A stretch of DNA of 64,000 nucleotides from Flammeovirgaceae bacterium (GTDB lineage Bacteria > Bacteroidota > Bacteroidia > Cytophagales > Cyclobacteriaceae). Position 1 is the first letter of the stretch, and each line of letters opens with the position of its first letter. Of this stretch, positions 7,845 to 16,075 are shown piece by piece. The stretch lies in the NCBI GenBank assembly GCA_016712035.1, contig JADJRT010000001.1, positions 1-64,000 on the forward strand, given 5' to 3'. The notes beneath the pieces were generated by a model, which saw only the letters and a list, made by a program, of their open reading frames with translations, had not been told where the DNA came from and did not search any database. The position numbers and the translations under genes are program-made.

Positions 7845-8627
7845 TTATTTAGCGAGTACCATGGGCAAATCATTGCGCGACCACTCACTCCAGGAACCAA
7901 CATACAATTTTGGAATTTCCAGGCCGGCCGCAGCTATCGCTAATAAAGTATGACAAGCTGTTACTCCAGATCCACAATGCACAATAATCTCATTTGCATT
8001 CTTGCCTTCTAATGCCTTGCCATATTTTTCTTTCAACTCGGTGGGCGATAAATATTGACCTTGACTGTTAAGATTAGCTGTAAATGGAATATTGATAGCC
8101 CCTGGAATATGACCCGCGATTAAATCGATCGGTTCTGTAATTCCATCAAAGCGTTCAGAAGAACGTACATCTACAATTACATTACCGCCTTGTTCCGAAG
8201 CAACTTTCACTTCTTCCAGTTCAACCATTGGCAATTTCCATTCCTTTGCGGGATAAGAAGATTTTGGTACAGGCGACACTGTCCCTGAACTCACTGGATA
8301 TCCGGCTGCTTTCGCAGATTGCAAACCACCATTTAACACTTGTACGCTAGTGTGTCCTACTGCTTTCAGCATCCACCAAAAACGCGCAGCTGCATTGCCA
8401 CCCTGCTTATCATCATAAATAACTACATGACTAGCAGGTTCAATACCTAATGAGCCCAACACGTTTGAAAATGTTTCTAATGTGGGTAAAGGATGCCGAC
8501 CACCTTTAGAAGCATCCCCAGGTGTGGCTAATTGATTTTCCGGATCGACATAAATTGCGCCTTCCAAATGAAGGGCTTCATAATTTGCTTTTGCATTCGG
8601 ACCAGCGCTTGCATCACAAACAATCAA
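7845..8627 (-). CDS. sseA: 3-mercaptopyruvate/thiosulfate sulfurtransferase (two rhodanese domains)
   Basis: Transfers sulfur from 3-mercaptopyruvate or thiosulfate to an acceptor. There are two rhodanese domains. The first (VIYDDKQGGNAAARFWWML) is inactive in this family. The second ends in HCGSGVTACHTLLAI, whose loop CGSGVTA is typical of mercaptopyruvate-type enzymes and carries the catalytic cysteine; YVGSWSEWSRNDLPM is the conserved end. The start is uncertain. The open frame begins at a TTG (8625-8627), but the conserved coding text continues upstream (HPLITVAELLPIKVNPDL) to about 8694 without an ATG, next to the VOC gene stop. A small indel or a non-standard start is likely. Probably cotranscribed with the VOC gene. 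Confidence 0.85.
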   Translation of the reverse strand: MIVCDASAGPNAKANYEALHLEGAIYVDPENQLATPGDASKGGRHPLPTLETFSNVLGSLGIEPASHVVIYDDKQGGNAAARFWWMLKAVGHTSVQVLNGGLQSAKAAGYPVSSGTVSPVPKSSYPAKEWKLPMVELEEVKVASEQGGNVIVDVRSSERFDGITEPIDLIAGHIPGAINIPFTANLNSQGQYLSPTELKEKYGKALEGKNANEIIVHCGSGVTACHTLLAIAAAGLEIPKLYVGSWSEWSRNDLPMVLAK

Positions 8628-8691
8628 ATCAGGATTGACTTTAATGGGTAATAATTCGGCGACTGTTATTAGTGGATGAGGTTTATTCGTG

Positions 8692-9096
8692 TCAATCCTT
8701 TATTCTTTTTTTTGGTTCAATCAAGTCCCACATGTTTCCGTATAAGTCTTCAAATACCGCAACCATTCCGTATTCAAAATCTTGCGGAGGTCTTACAAAA
8801 TTTATCTTTCTATCAATCATTTTATTATAGTCTCTCAAAAAATCATCCGTAAAAAGAAATAAGAAGACCCTTCCTCCTGCTTGATTTCCTATGCTTTTGG
8901 CTTGCTCCTCATTGGCCGCTTTGGCAAGGAGCAAACAACATCCCTCAGCTCCTGGTGGAGCAACCAGTACCCATCTTTTCTTTTCATCAATTTTAGTGTC
9001 CTCAAGAATTATGAAATCCAATTTTCTCGTATAGAAATCAATTGCCTCGTCATAATCTTTTACGACTAATGCTATATGTGCAATTCTTTGCTTCAT
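8692..9096 (-). CDS. VOC-family (glyoxalase-like) protein
   Basis: A 134-residue vicinal-oxygen-chelate protein. The two beta-alpha-beta-beta-beta units are recognisable: RIAHIALVVKDYDEAIDFYT with a candidate metal-binding His, and the C-terminal YGMVAVFEDLYGNMWDLIEP with the Glu ligand near the end. Members act as glyoxalases, dioxygenases or resistance proteins; the substrate here is not predictable. ATG at 9094-9096. It lies directly upstream of the sulfurtransferase and downstream of the CDGSH gene on the same strand, so a small operon is possible. Confidence 0.85.
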   Translation of the reverse strand: MKQRIAHIALVVKDYDEAIDFYTRKLDFIILEDTKIDEKKRWVLVAPPGAEGCCLLLAKAANEEQAKSIGNQAGGRVFLFLFTDDFLRDYNKMIDRKINFVRPPQDFEYGMVAVFEDLYGNMWDLIEPKKRIKD

Positions 9097-9149
9097 TTAA
9101 GTATTGTCGAATATGCTCAGCCACCAAGGCACAAGAACTATTTTAAGTC

Positions 9150-9374
9150 CTAAACTTTCTTCGGAGGCAGATCAAAGGCTTTGGCATCGTGTTCAAAATG
9201 ACCTTTATGCGAACCATCACAAAATGGTTTGTTCCCCGAGCGGCCACAACGACACAAGGAAACTATGGTGCGCCCTTGCAGTCCATAGGCCGCACCCTGC
9301 ATGTCAACAATTTCAAAGTCGCCATCAATTTTTACTGAACCGTTGCTGTTGATTGTTATCTTAGTTTTACTCAT
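9150..9374 (-). CDS. CDGSH iron-sulfur domain protein
   Basis: A 74-residue CDGSH protein that binds a 2Fe-2S cluster through three Cys and one His. The signature SLCRCGRSGNKPFCDGSHKG gives ligands Cys41, Cys43, Cys52 and His56. The N-terminal beta strand text TKITINSNGSVKIDGDFEIV is typical of the bacterial small form. Such proteins take part in redox or iron-sulfur homeostasis, with no defined partner. ATG at 9372-9374; the 53-base gap to the VOC gene leaves cotranscription possible. Confidence 0.9.
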   Translation of the reverse strand: MSKTKITINSNGSVKIDGDFEIVDMQGAAYGLQGRTIVSLCRCGRSGNKPFCDGSHKGHFEHDAKAFDLPPKKV

Positions 9375-9474
9375 GGCCGCAAGATACAGATTAAGGACAT
9401 CTCTAAAAATGCAACGAATGTCAGACTGAGTTTATCGAAGTCGGTTCCGACAGAAAAGTGCTTTATGTTTCGAC

Positions 9475-9492
9475 TCCCGATAGCTATCGGGA
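9475..9492. repeat. 18-bp perfect palindrome TCCCGATAGCTATCGGGA
   Basis: A perfect 18-base palindrome in the CDGSH-dinB intergenic region. It is preceded at 9424-9443 by TGAGTTTATCGAAG-type sequence. Both elements resemble interspersed extragenic repeats I know from Cytophagales genomes. Only one copy is in the window, so its repeat status is inferred. On the minus strand it lies downstream of dinB and could form a hairpin in that transcript, though no T-run follows. Confidence 0.55.
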
Positions 9493-9519
9493 CTACTTGA
9501 CAACTCTTTTAGAGACACC

Positions 9520-10626
9520 TTAAAATAATTTCAATTGATCGGAGTCATCATCCGTTCGGGTTCTTATGGCCGGATCATTAAAATTAGAAAGTGAGATACC
9601 AAGCAACCGCACTTTCTTATCCAACAAATCGGTACTGCTCAACAATTGCCTGGCAGTGTTTTCGATTACTTCAAGATCATCCACCCCTTCTTCAAAAGAT
9701 TGGCTTCGTGTTATTTGTTTAAAGTCGTGATACTTTATTTTAATCGTGATGGTTCTTCCCTTTAATTGATAGCGGGATAGTCTACCCTGTACTACGCTTG
9801 CTATTTTTTCAAGTTCCTCATTCATCTCTTCAATGGTTGTCAAGTCGAATGAAAAAGTATCTTCTGCCCCTACTGATTTTGCTTCCCGATCGGGCCGTAC
9901 GGGACGGTCGTCAATGCCGCGCACAATTTTATAAAAGAACTTGCCCGACTTACCAAAGTGTTTTACTAACTGGTTTTGAGAGAGTTTTTTTAAATCCGCA
10001 CCCGTATGCAAATTCATCTTCTTCATTTTCTCGGCTGTCACTTTTCCAACCCCAAAGAATTTCTCCACTGGCAACTTTTCCATAAACGATTCAAGTTTTG
10101 ACGGACCAATAAAGGTTATTCCATCGGGCTTATTCATATCCGAAGCCACTTTGGCGGCAAATTTATTTACCGACACACCTGCCGAAGCGGTTAAGTTTAG
10201 CTCGGCTTTAATTTCCTGTCGGATCAGTTTTGCAATTTCTAAAGCTGAACCGATGTGTTGTTTGTCTTCGGTTACATCTAAAAATGCTTCGTCCAGCGAA
10301 AGCGGCTCGATCAAATCTGTATACCGATGAAAAATACTACGAATGTGCTGCGACACTTCTTTATATACATCAAATCGGGGAAAGACAAAGATTACATGCT
10401 TGCAAAGTTGTTGGGCTTTTTTGCTAGACATAGCCGAGCGAACTCCAAACTTACGGGCTTCATAACTGGCAGCAGCGACTACTCCACCCCGTCCTTCCGG
10501 TGAACCACCAACCACAATGGGCTTGCCGCGGTAATCCGGATTATCCCGTTGCTCGACAGATGCATAAAACGCATCCATATCGATGTGAATAATTTTACGG
10601 AAGTTCTTCGTGGATATCTCAGACAC
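9520..10626 (-). CDS. dinB: DNA polymerase IV (Y-family)
   Basis: Error-prone translesion DNA polymerase of 368 residues. The N-terminal catalytic motif IIHIDMDAFYASVEQRD holds the first metal-binding Asp, and PLSLDEAFLDVTED holds the catalytic Asp-Glu pair. The helix-hairpin-helix region includes FFGVGKVTAEKMKKMNLHTG. The little-finger domain follows with SVGAEDTFSFDLTTIEE. The protein ends in SDQLKLF, a good beta-clamp-binding motif (QLxLF). Length and order are normal. No LexA-box-like operator stands out upstream. ATG at 10624-10626. Confidence 0.95.
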   Translation of the reverse strand: MSEISTKNFRKIIHIDMDAFYASVEQRDNPDYRGKPIVVGGSPEGRGGVVAAASYEARKFGVRSAMSSKKAQQLCKHVIFVFPRFDVYKEVSQHIRSIFHRYTDLIEPLSLDEAFLDVTEDKQHIGSALEIAKLIRQEIKAELNLTASAGVSVNKFAAKVASDMNKPDGITFIGPSKLESFMEKLPVEKFFGVGKVTAEKMKKMNLHTGADLKKLSQNQLVKHFGKSGKFFYKIVRGIDDRPVRPDREAKSVGAEDTFSFDLTTIEEMNEELEKIASVVQGRLSRYQLKGRTITIKIKYHDFKQITRSQSFEEGVDDLEVIENTARQLLSSTDLLDKKVRLLGISLSNFNDPAIRTRTDDDSDQLKLF

Positions 10627-10712
10627 ACAGCAAATTTAGATCAATATCATCATTAGAAGAATTAAGTTGTTAATCAAAACGACTATCTTTAATTTCAGTA
10701 ACCAATAGCTAA

Positions 10713-11491
10713 ATGAAACTCTTCGCCTGCTTTCTGTTAGTACCTATTCTATCATTCGCTCAACCGCCACGTGGCATTATGCTGGGCGACCTCACGTGGC
10801 AGCAAGCTGAAAAACTTTTAACACCAGAAACAATAGTAGTTATACCATTAGGTGCAGAAGCAAAAGAACATGGTCCACACTTGTTATTAAAAACGATTTG
10901 ATTCTTGCCGAGTACTTCCAACAACGGGTTTTGCAGGAAGCCAACGTAGTGATTGCACCCATGATTAACTATCATTTCTATCCATCTTTTCTGGAGTATC
11001 CAGGTTCTACTTCCCTTCGCCTAAGCACTGCTCGCGATTTGGTTGTTGACATTTGTCGTAGCCTAGCACATTACGGACCCAAAAAGTTTTACGTACTCAA
11101 TACCGGCATCAGCACAGTACGCGCACTTAACCCCGCACGCGATACCCTGGCAGCCGAAGGCATTGTGATGGAGTTCACAGATTTGAAAAGTATCAGCGAA
11201 CTTGAGAAAAAAATTTCCGGGCAGGAAGGCGGCACCCATGCCGATGAAATTGAAACGTCCATGATCTTATATATGAAACCCGAAGCCGTGAATATGAAAC
11301 TGGCCGTAAAAGATTATACCCCAAGCACAGCCCGCGGACTTACCCGTAACCCAAATAAGAAAAATTCTACGTCCTCACCCAGTGGCACCTGGGGCGATGC
11401 TACCCTAGCCACTGTAGAAAAAGGAAAACTCGTTACCGAAGCCTTGGTAACGCAGATTTTAAAGGATATTGATGAACTGAGGAAGAAGTAA
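10713..11491 (+). CDS. creatininase-family protein, secreted, frameshifted
   Basis: Creatininase/amide hydrolase family. A signal peptide (MKLFACFLLVPILSFAQ) is followed by IVVIPLGAEAKEHGPHLLL, the family's metal-binding segment, then YVLNTGISTVRAL, and HADEIETSMILYM, the HAxExETS motif. The frame breaks at an A-run at 10889-10893. One more A gives LLLKNDLILAEYFQQRVLQE and a single protein of about 259 residues. Uncorrected, it falls into pieces ending at 10901 and restarting at 10898. Creatininase relatives include creatinine and formamide amidohydrolases; the substrate here is unknown, and a periplasmic location is inferred from the signal peptide. TATCTTTA at 10684-10691 may be its -7 promoter element. 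Confidence 0.85.
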
Positions 11492-11549
11492 ACTCATTTT
11501 TATGATTCGTTTTCAGAACTATACTTTTTTTAATTAAGTACTTTTACGG

Positions 11550-13601
11550 ATGATTTCACAAAATCGTTTTTGGGGACTGATTGCTTGTCTCAGTATCACA
11601 CTTGGCTTGCACGCCCAAAAGCCCAAAAACTACCCCGCTGTAACGCAAGAACTGACTCAAAAAATTGTGACCGCGCCCAGTGCCGTGGTTCCTCAAAAGT
11701 TGGCGGTCGTGCCATTTACCGCTACGGCTTCCACAACGCAACAGTCGCAGGCCTTTGGTGAATACCTGACTGAAACCATTATTGGATTGCTTTCCGGGCA
11801 CCCTGAAAAACTGAAACTGTTTGAGCGCACCCGCATGGATGCCATTTTAAAAGAACATGAATTTATTCTTACAGACTTAATGAAGCCCGCTGCTGCCCTG
11901 AAGATCGGACAATTGGCACCTATTGACGCGTTGCTCTCGGGCACCTACACGAAATTGAAATCGTACATTGAAGTAAGTGCGCGCGTCATTGATGTAACCT
12001 CTGGCGAAATTACCGTGAGCTATGTGGGGCGTATTAAAATGAATAAAAATATGACAGCACTCTTCCAGCAACCTGTCTATACGGCAACTAAACCAACTAC
12101 CCAACCAGAAAATAACAACAACACGGTACAAATAATAACTTTTAGTGGCGCAGCCGCCAACACAGCCACCAAATCGAAAGAAGAAATTTGTAAGGAACGC
12201 ATAGCTGAGTTTCGGCCTCGACTGAATGATTTATCGGCACCGGAAAAAATTACGGCCGTTGTCAATGAAGCCATCAAAACTCCTTTCGATAATTTGTGTG
12301 GCAAACTGCATTACGATGTGATGTATTCCTTCACACGTTTTAAAATTGATCCACCGGCATATAAAAATTTTTTACTTCACACACTCGATACCATTGCCTA
12401 CCCGACAGGTGATGATCGAGCCTATGAAATTGTTCGTTACCTGACTGCCGATGCCGTGGTGGACGAGGTCGAATGGAAATCAAGTTTCACTGCGCTGGCG
12501 CGGATTGGCAATTATTCCATTTCTAATTACATCAACTATCTGCTAGCCAAACCAAACAATACTGAGGCGGAGCAGAAGCAACGTATTGCCGCCTATTTCA
12601 AACTAGCGAGTGAAAGTAAACTTGGCTTACCGCGACCTATTAGTTACGAAACTGCTTTTGTTGAAATGATGGAAGGCTTGAAGAGTAACCAACCTCTACG
12701 CCAGCATGTCTACGAAACGTATGCATCGAAGTTAACAACCGATGATAAACTAAAGGGCACCGTATTTAGTGAACTTGCTTCTATGTATGCCGATGAACAA
12801 AACCCCGCTCGTAAAAAAGTGTTGATTGGTTGGTTGGCTTCCTTTGTCAATGCAAACGACTATCCAAAAGCACATGAACAACTCTTCGACTTTGTTTGGA
12901 AATTTAATCTTACGTTATATGAATCTCGAAATGAAGAAATCCGAAAAGAATATCCGGAAGCAGATCTCATCGCGCTAACCAAGCAATGCCGCGATAAATT
13001 TTCTAATTACGCCAGGCTAACTCCCTACCCCAGTCAGAAAGAAGATCGGATTAATTTTTGTGTGAAATACGCCATTCCTATTCCCGGTGTAATACCAACG
13101 TTGGATCAAGCCGATGCAATTTTAAAAGGTAATGATTTACCGGAACAACTTCGCGTGATGAAGTTGCTTGCGCTGATGGACACACAACCTAAGAAAATTG
13201 AAAGCACATTAGTTACGCTCTTCAGCAAGCGAAGTCTGGACGATCGCACTACCCTGACTTCTATACAAACTTTAGCCATTGACGTGTTGGGCAATTGTAA
13301 AACCAGTAATCTGAAAGCAATTGATTATATGATTTCAGTGCTACCCCATTATGGTAACGACACAGAAGCAGCCAAAGAAGCATTAGTAAAAATCGGGAAG
13401 CCAGCAGTACAACCTTTAATTACCGCGTTGGATAAAACAACCGAACAAAGTGGTGGCCTTCAATTTCAGTTAATCACCTTATTAGGAAAAATTGGTAAGG
13501 ATGCTGCGCCTGCTGAGAAGTCAATACAACGTGTGCTGACCGGATCGCGTAACAACGATGTGCGATATGCAGCAGAGGCAGCCTTGCAATCAATTAAGTA
13601 A
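11550..13601 (+). CDS. secreted protein with CsgG/FlgO-like N-terminal and HEAT-like C-terminal domain
   Basis: A 683-residue exported protein (signal peptide up to LGLHAQ near residue 23). Residues 45-150 read KLAVVPFTA, AFGEYLTETIIGLLSG, KLKLFERTRMDAILKEHEF, IDALLSGTYTKL and ISARVIDV-like text (VSARVIDVTSGEI). This is the layout of CsgG/FlgO-type lipoprotein-assembly domains that sense several effectors through one beta-alpha fold. The middle has no family I recognise. Residues 590-683 contain short helical repeats with AKEALVKIGKPAVQPLITAL, typical of HEAT repeats. No function can be assigned. It stands alone, with TACTTTTA (11538-11545) just before the start. Confidence 0.6.
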   Translation: MISQNRFWGLIACLSITLGLHAQKPKNYPAVTQELTQKIVTAPSAVVPQKLAVVPFTATASTTQQSQAFGEYLTETIIGLLSGHPEKLKLFERTRMDAILKEHEFILTDLMKPAAALKIGQLAPIDALLSGTYTKLKSYIEVSARVIDVTSGEITVSYVGRIKMNKNMTALFQQPVYTATKPTTQPENNNNTVQIITFSGAAANTATKSKEEICKERIAEFRPRLNDLSAPEKITAVVNEAIKTPFDNLCGKLHYDVMYSFTRFKIDPPAYKNFLLHTLDTIAYPTGDDRAYEIVRYLTADAVVDEVEWKSSFTALARIGNYSISNYINYLLAKPNNTEAEQKQRIAAYFKLASESKLGLPRPISYETAFVEMMEGLKSNQPLRQHVYETYASKLTTDDKLKGTVFSELASMYADEQNPARKKVLIGWLASFVNANDYPKAHEQLFDFVWKFNLTLYESRNEEIRKEYPEADLIALTKQCRDKFSNYARLTPYPSQKEDRINFCVKYAIPIPGVIPTLDQADAILKGNDLPEQLRVMKLLALMDTQPKKIESTLVTLFSKRSLDDRTTLTSIQTLAIDVLGNCKTSNLKAIDYMISVLPHYGNDTEAAKEALVKIGKPAVQPLITALDKTTEQSGGLQFQLITLLGKIGKDAAPAEKSIQRVLTGSRNNDVRYAAEAALQSIK

Positions 13602-13610
13602 AATAATAAA

Positions 13611-13630
13611 GGAGAAGCTTTCGCTCCTCC
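13611..13630 (-). terminator. probable terminator of glnA
   Basis: An imperfect hairpin (GGAGAAGC/GCTCCTCC, loop TTTC, one mismatch) lies between the convergent CsgG-like and glutamine synthetase genes. Read on the minus strand it is followed by a T-rich run, which fits rho-independent termination of glnA. Confidence 0.5.
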
Positions 13631-13653
13631 TCCACTTCATATAACGAAAAAGT

Positions 13654-14713
13654 CTACCTCCCCTTTCCGTTGCCATTCATACCTACCCATACCGGCTCGA
13701 GTTCTGGCGCCATCTTTACCGTAGTAATGATACGCGCGGCTACTTTGTATGGATCAGCTGCCGAGTTCGGCCTGCGATCTTCCAACCATCCTTTCCACCC
13801 ATTTTCTACGGTGGCGATAGGTATGCGTATGGAAGCTCCGCGATCGGATATGCCATAAGAAAATTTATCGATTGATTGTGTTTCATGCTTACCGGTTAAA
13901 CGCAAATGATTGTCGGCCCCATACACGGCAATGTGTTCTTTAACCACAGGTGCAAACGCCATGCATATAGTATCATATACATCTTTCGATCCCGCCTCGC
14001 GCAAAATAGAATTAGAGAAGTTCGCGTGCATACCCGAACCATTCCAATCCGTGGCCCCTAATGGTTTGCAATGCCAATTAATTGCCACTCCGTATTTTTC
14101 GGCAGTACGTTCGAGTAAATAACGAGCTACCCAAACCTGGTCACCGGCTTCTTTAGCGCCTTTTGCAAATACCTGAAACTCCCATTGACCAGGAGCTACT
14201 TCTGCATTAATTCCTTCAACATTGATTCCAGCCTCGATGCAATAATCTAAATGCTCTTCGATGATTGAACGCCCGAAAGCATTTTTGGCACCTACCGAAC
14301 AATAATATTGACCCTGTGGAGCCGGAAATCCATTTTCTGGAAATCCGAGAGGCTTATTGGTTTCCGGATTCCATAGAAAATATTCCTGTTCAAAGCCAAA
14401 CCAAAAATCGCGATCGTCATCTTCAATAAGTGCCCGACCATTTGAAGGATGGGGCGTACCATCCGGACTTAGAACTTCCGTCATCACCAGGTAAGCATGT
14501 TTCCTTGCGGGATCAGGAAATATTGCAACCGGACTTAGCAAACAATCCGAAGAACCACCTGGGGCTTGTTCCGTAGAGCTTCCATCGAAGGACCACATAG
14601 GACACTCATCGAGTGAACCTGAAAAGTTTCTTACAATTTTTTGTTTTGCTACGCAGGCTTTGAGTTGGTTTATAACCATCCAGCCAAATGTATTCGAGTT
14701 TTGATTTAGACAT
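13654..14713 (-). CDS. glnA: glutamine synthetase, GSII type, frameshifted
   Basis: Makes glutamine from glutamate, ammonia and ATP. At about 353 residues it is the short eukaryote-like GSII form. Family text includes SFDGSSTEQAPGGSSDCLL, FGFEQEYFLW, the glutamate-binding GINAEVAPGQWEFQV, NGSGMHANFS and RGASIRIP. The true start is the ATG at 14711-14713 (MSKSKLEYIWLDGYKPTQS), but the frame breaks at a run of six A on the coding strand (14637-14642). Five A would restore SLRSKTKIVRNFSG. The uncorrected frame starts only at 14679 with an unrelated N-terminus. It sits downstream of the amt and barrel-protein genes, together a nitrogen-assimilation group. Confidence 0.95.
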
Positions 14714-14741
14714 AGGTAGTAGTTTTAATGATTAAACAAGT

Positions 14742-15992
14742 TTAAAATTTGTAAACAGCCGCCAGGTTCATTGAGGGCAAAACACTTTTCATATTTGTAA
14801 TAGATCCTTCGAAAAAAGAATCTTCAGATGTTTTGTCGATTCGGAATTCAGGAATAAAAGTGAGTCCACCTACTTTGTAATTTCCGGACAAGGTAAATTC
14901 CATTACGTCTCCATCGCCATTGCTATCCAAGCCAATAATACTGAGATGATTATTTTTTATCGAGAAATATTCTGCACGAAGTCCTAAGGAAAAACTTTCG
15001 GACAATGTAATTTTTGGATAGACTGCAAACCCAAGAAATGAACTTGCATCAGCCGCTGAGTCAACAATATCTCCGCTGATATCAACTTCTTGTCCCGCAG
15101 CAACGCTCTGTGATGAAGCGTTAAAACCGAGGTAGAACTTATCCGTAAGGTTATAGCCTAAGGTAACATCAGCTTGAAAAAGGTTTCCAAATGATGTATC
15201 CAGGGCTTGGGAGTTATCTGCATTCAACGTACCATCCTGATCTCCGTAAAGAAAGTTTAACCAGATTCCACCTTTATCAGACGTCTTGCCTAATTGTCCA
15301 CCCAGCGTATACGTGTTTACCGGATTGAACTCCACCAGATCAGTTGGGTTCATGATGGCCAGTTTAGCTACGAATCCATTTTCGGCTGCATAATCTAACC
15401 GCGCACCGGTATGATTGAACGGACCCCAGGAAAACAAATAGGAAGTAGAGTAATGAAAATTTACAGTGGGTGAAATTACTTCATAACCCAAAAAGTAATT
15501 GAACTGCCCAAGGTTTAGAGTTAGCTTATCAGAAAACTTATAGAATGCGAAGGCCTGGTTAATAATAGCTTGACCACTGGCTGTACCAAATACCGCGGCT
15601 TGCCCTCTGGGTCCAAAAACCAAATCGGCCGTAAAGCCCGCTTTGTCGCCCGAGTAGGATGCAATCAGGTTAACCATACCAATGCCAAATCCTTTCAGGT
15701 CGGCAAAAGATGAAGAGGGTGCATACGCATCGCCATAGTAAGCATTTTGATTTTTAAAGGTTGTATGAAAGTAGGTGTCAATCGATCCTGAAAAGGAAAA
15801 TGCCGGTTCTTCTTCATCTTCCTTTACAGATTCAGCAGCCTTATCTCCGGCCGTAACGATTACCTCTTGCCGTACTACTGGTTTTGCTAACGAGGCTACA
15901 ATCACCTCTTCCTGAGCATACGATAATTTACCTGCCATTAATAGAATAAGCACGAGACTTAATCCGATTAATTGTCTTGTAATTTTTTTCAT
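14742..15992 (-). CDS. outer-membrane beta-barrel protein (porin-like) linked to ammonium uptake
   Basis: A 416-residue exported protein. Start placed at ATG 15990-15992 because MKKITRQLIGLSLVLILLMA with a following SYAQ is a clear signal peptide. The mature part alternates polar and hydrophobic residues in strands rich in Gly, Tyr and Phe (FTADLVFGPRGQAAVFG, SLGLRAEYFSIKNNHLSIIG) and ends in a terminal aromatic residue (NLAAVYKF), as outer-membrane barrels do. It lies between amt and glnA, so it may let nitrogen compounds through the outer membrane; that role is inferred from position. The text resembles barrel proteins commonly found beside amt in Bacteroidota. Confidence 0.75.
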   Translation of the reverse strand: MKKITRQLIGLSLVLILLMAGKLSYAQEEVIVASLAKPVVRQEVIVTAGDKAAESVKEDEEEPAFSFSGSIDTYFHTTFKNQNAYYGDAYAPSSSFADLKGFGIGMVNLIASYSGDKAGFTADLVFGPRGQAAVFGTASGQAIINQAFAFYKFSDKLTLNLGQFNYFLGYEVISPTVNFHYSTSYLFSWGPFNHTGARLDYAAENGFVAKLAIMNPTDLVEFNPVNTYTLGGQLGKTSDKGGIWLNFLYGDQDGTLNADNSQALDTSFGNLFQADVTLGYNLTDKFYLGFNASSQSVAAGQEVDISGDIVDSAADASSFLGFAVYPKITLSESFSLGLRAEYFSIKNNHLSIIGLDSNGDGDVMEFTLSGNYKVGGLTFIPEFRIDKTSEDSFFEGSITNMKSVLPSMNLAAVYKF

Positions 15993-16031
15993 AATTTTAT
16001 TTCGTGTTTTATTAAACAATAAGCTAGAGAG

Positions 16032-16065
16032 GGCCCGGATTCAAGGTCTCTACACCTTCCGGGCC
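16032..16065 (-). promoter_or_regulatory. GC-rich hairpin between amt and barrel-protein gene
   Basis: Perfect 8-base arms GGCCCGGA (16032-16039) and TCCGGGCC (16058-16065), with a second inner pairing AGGT/ACCT. It lies 10 bases past the amt stop in the transcript direction. No T-run follows, so it is more likely an mRNA processing, stability or attenuation element than a full terminator. Confidence 0.55.
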
Positions 16066-16075
16066 GCTTTAGTGA

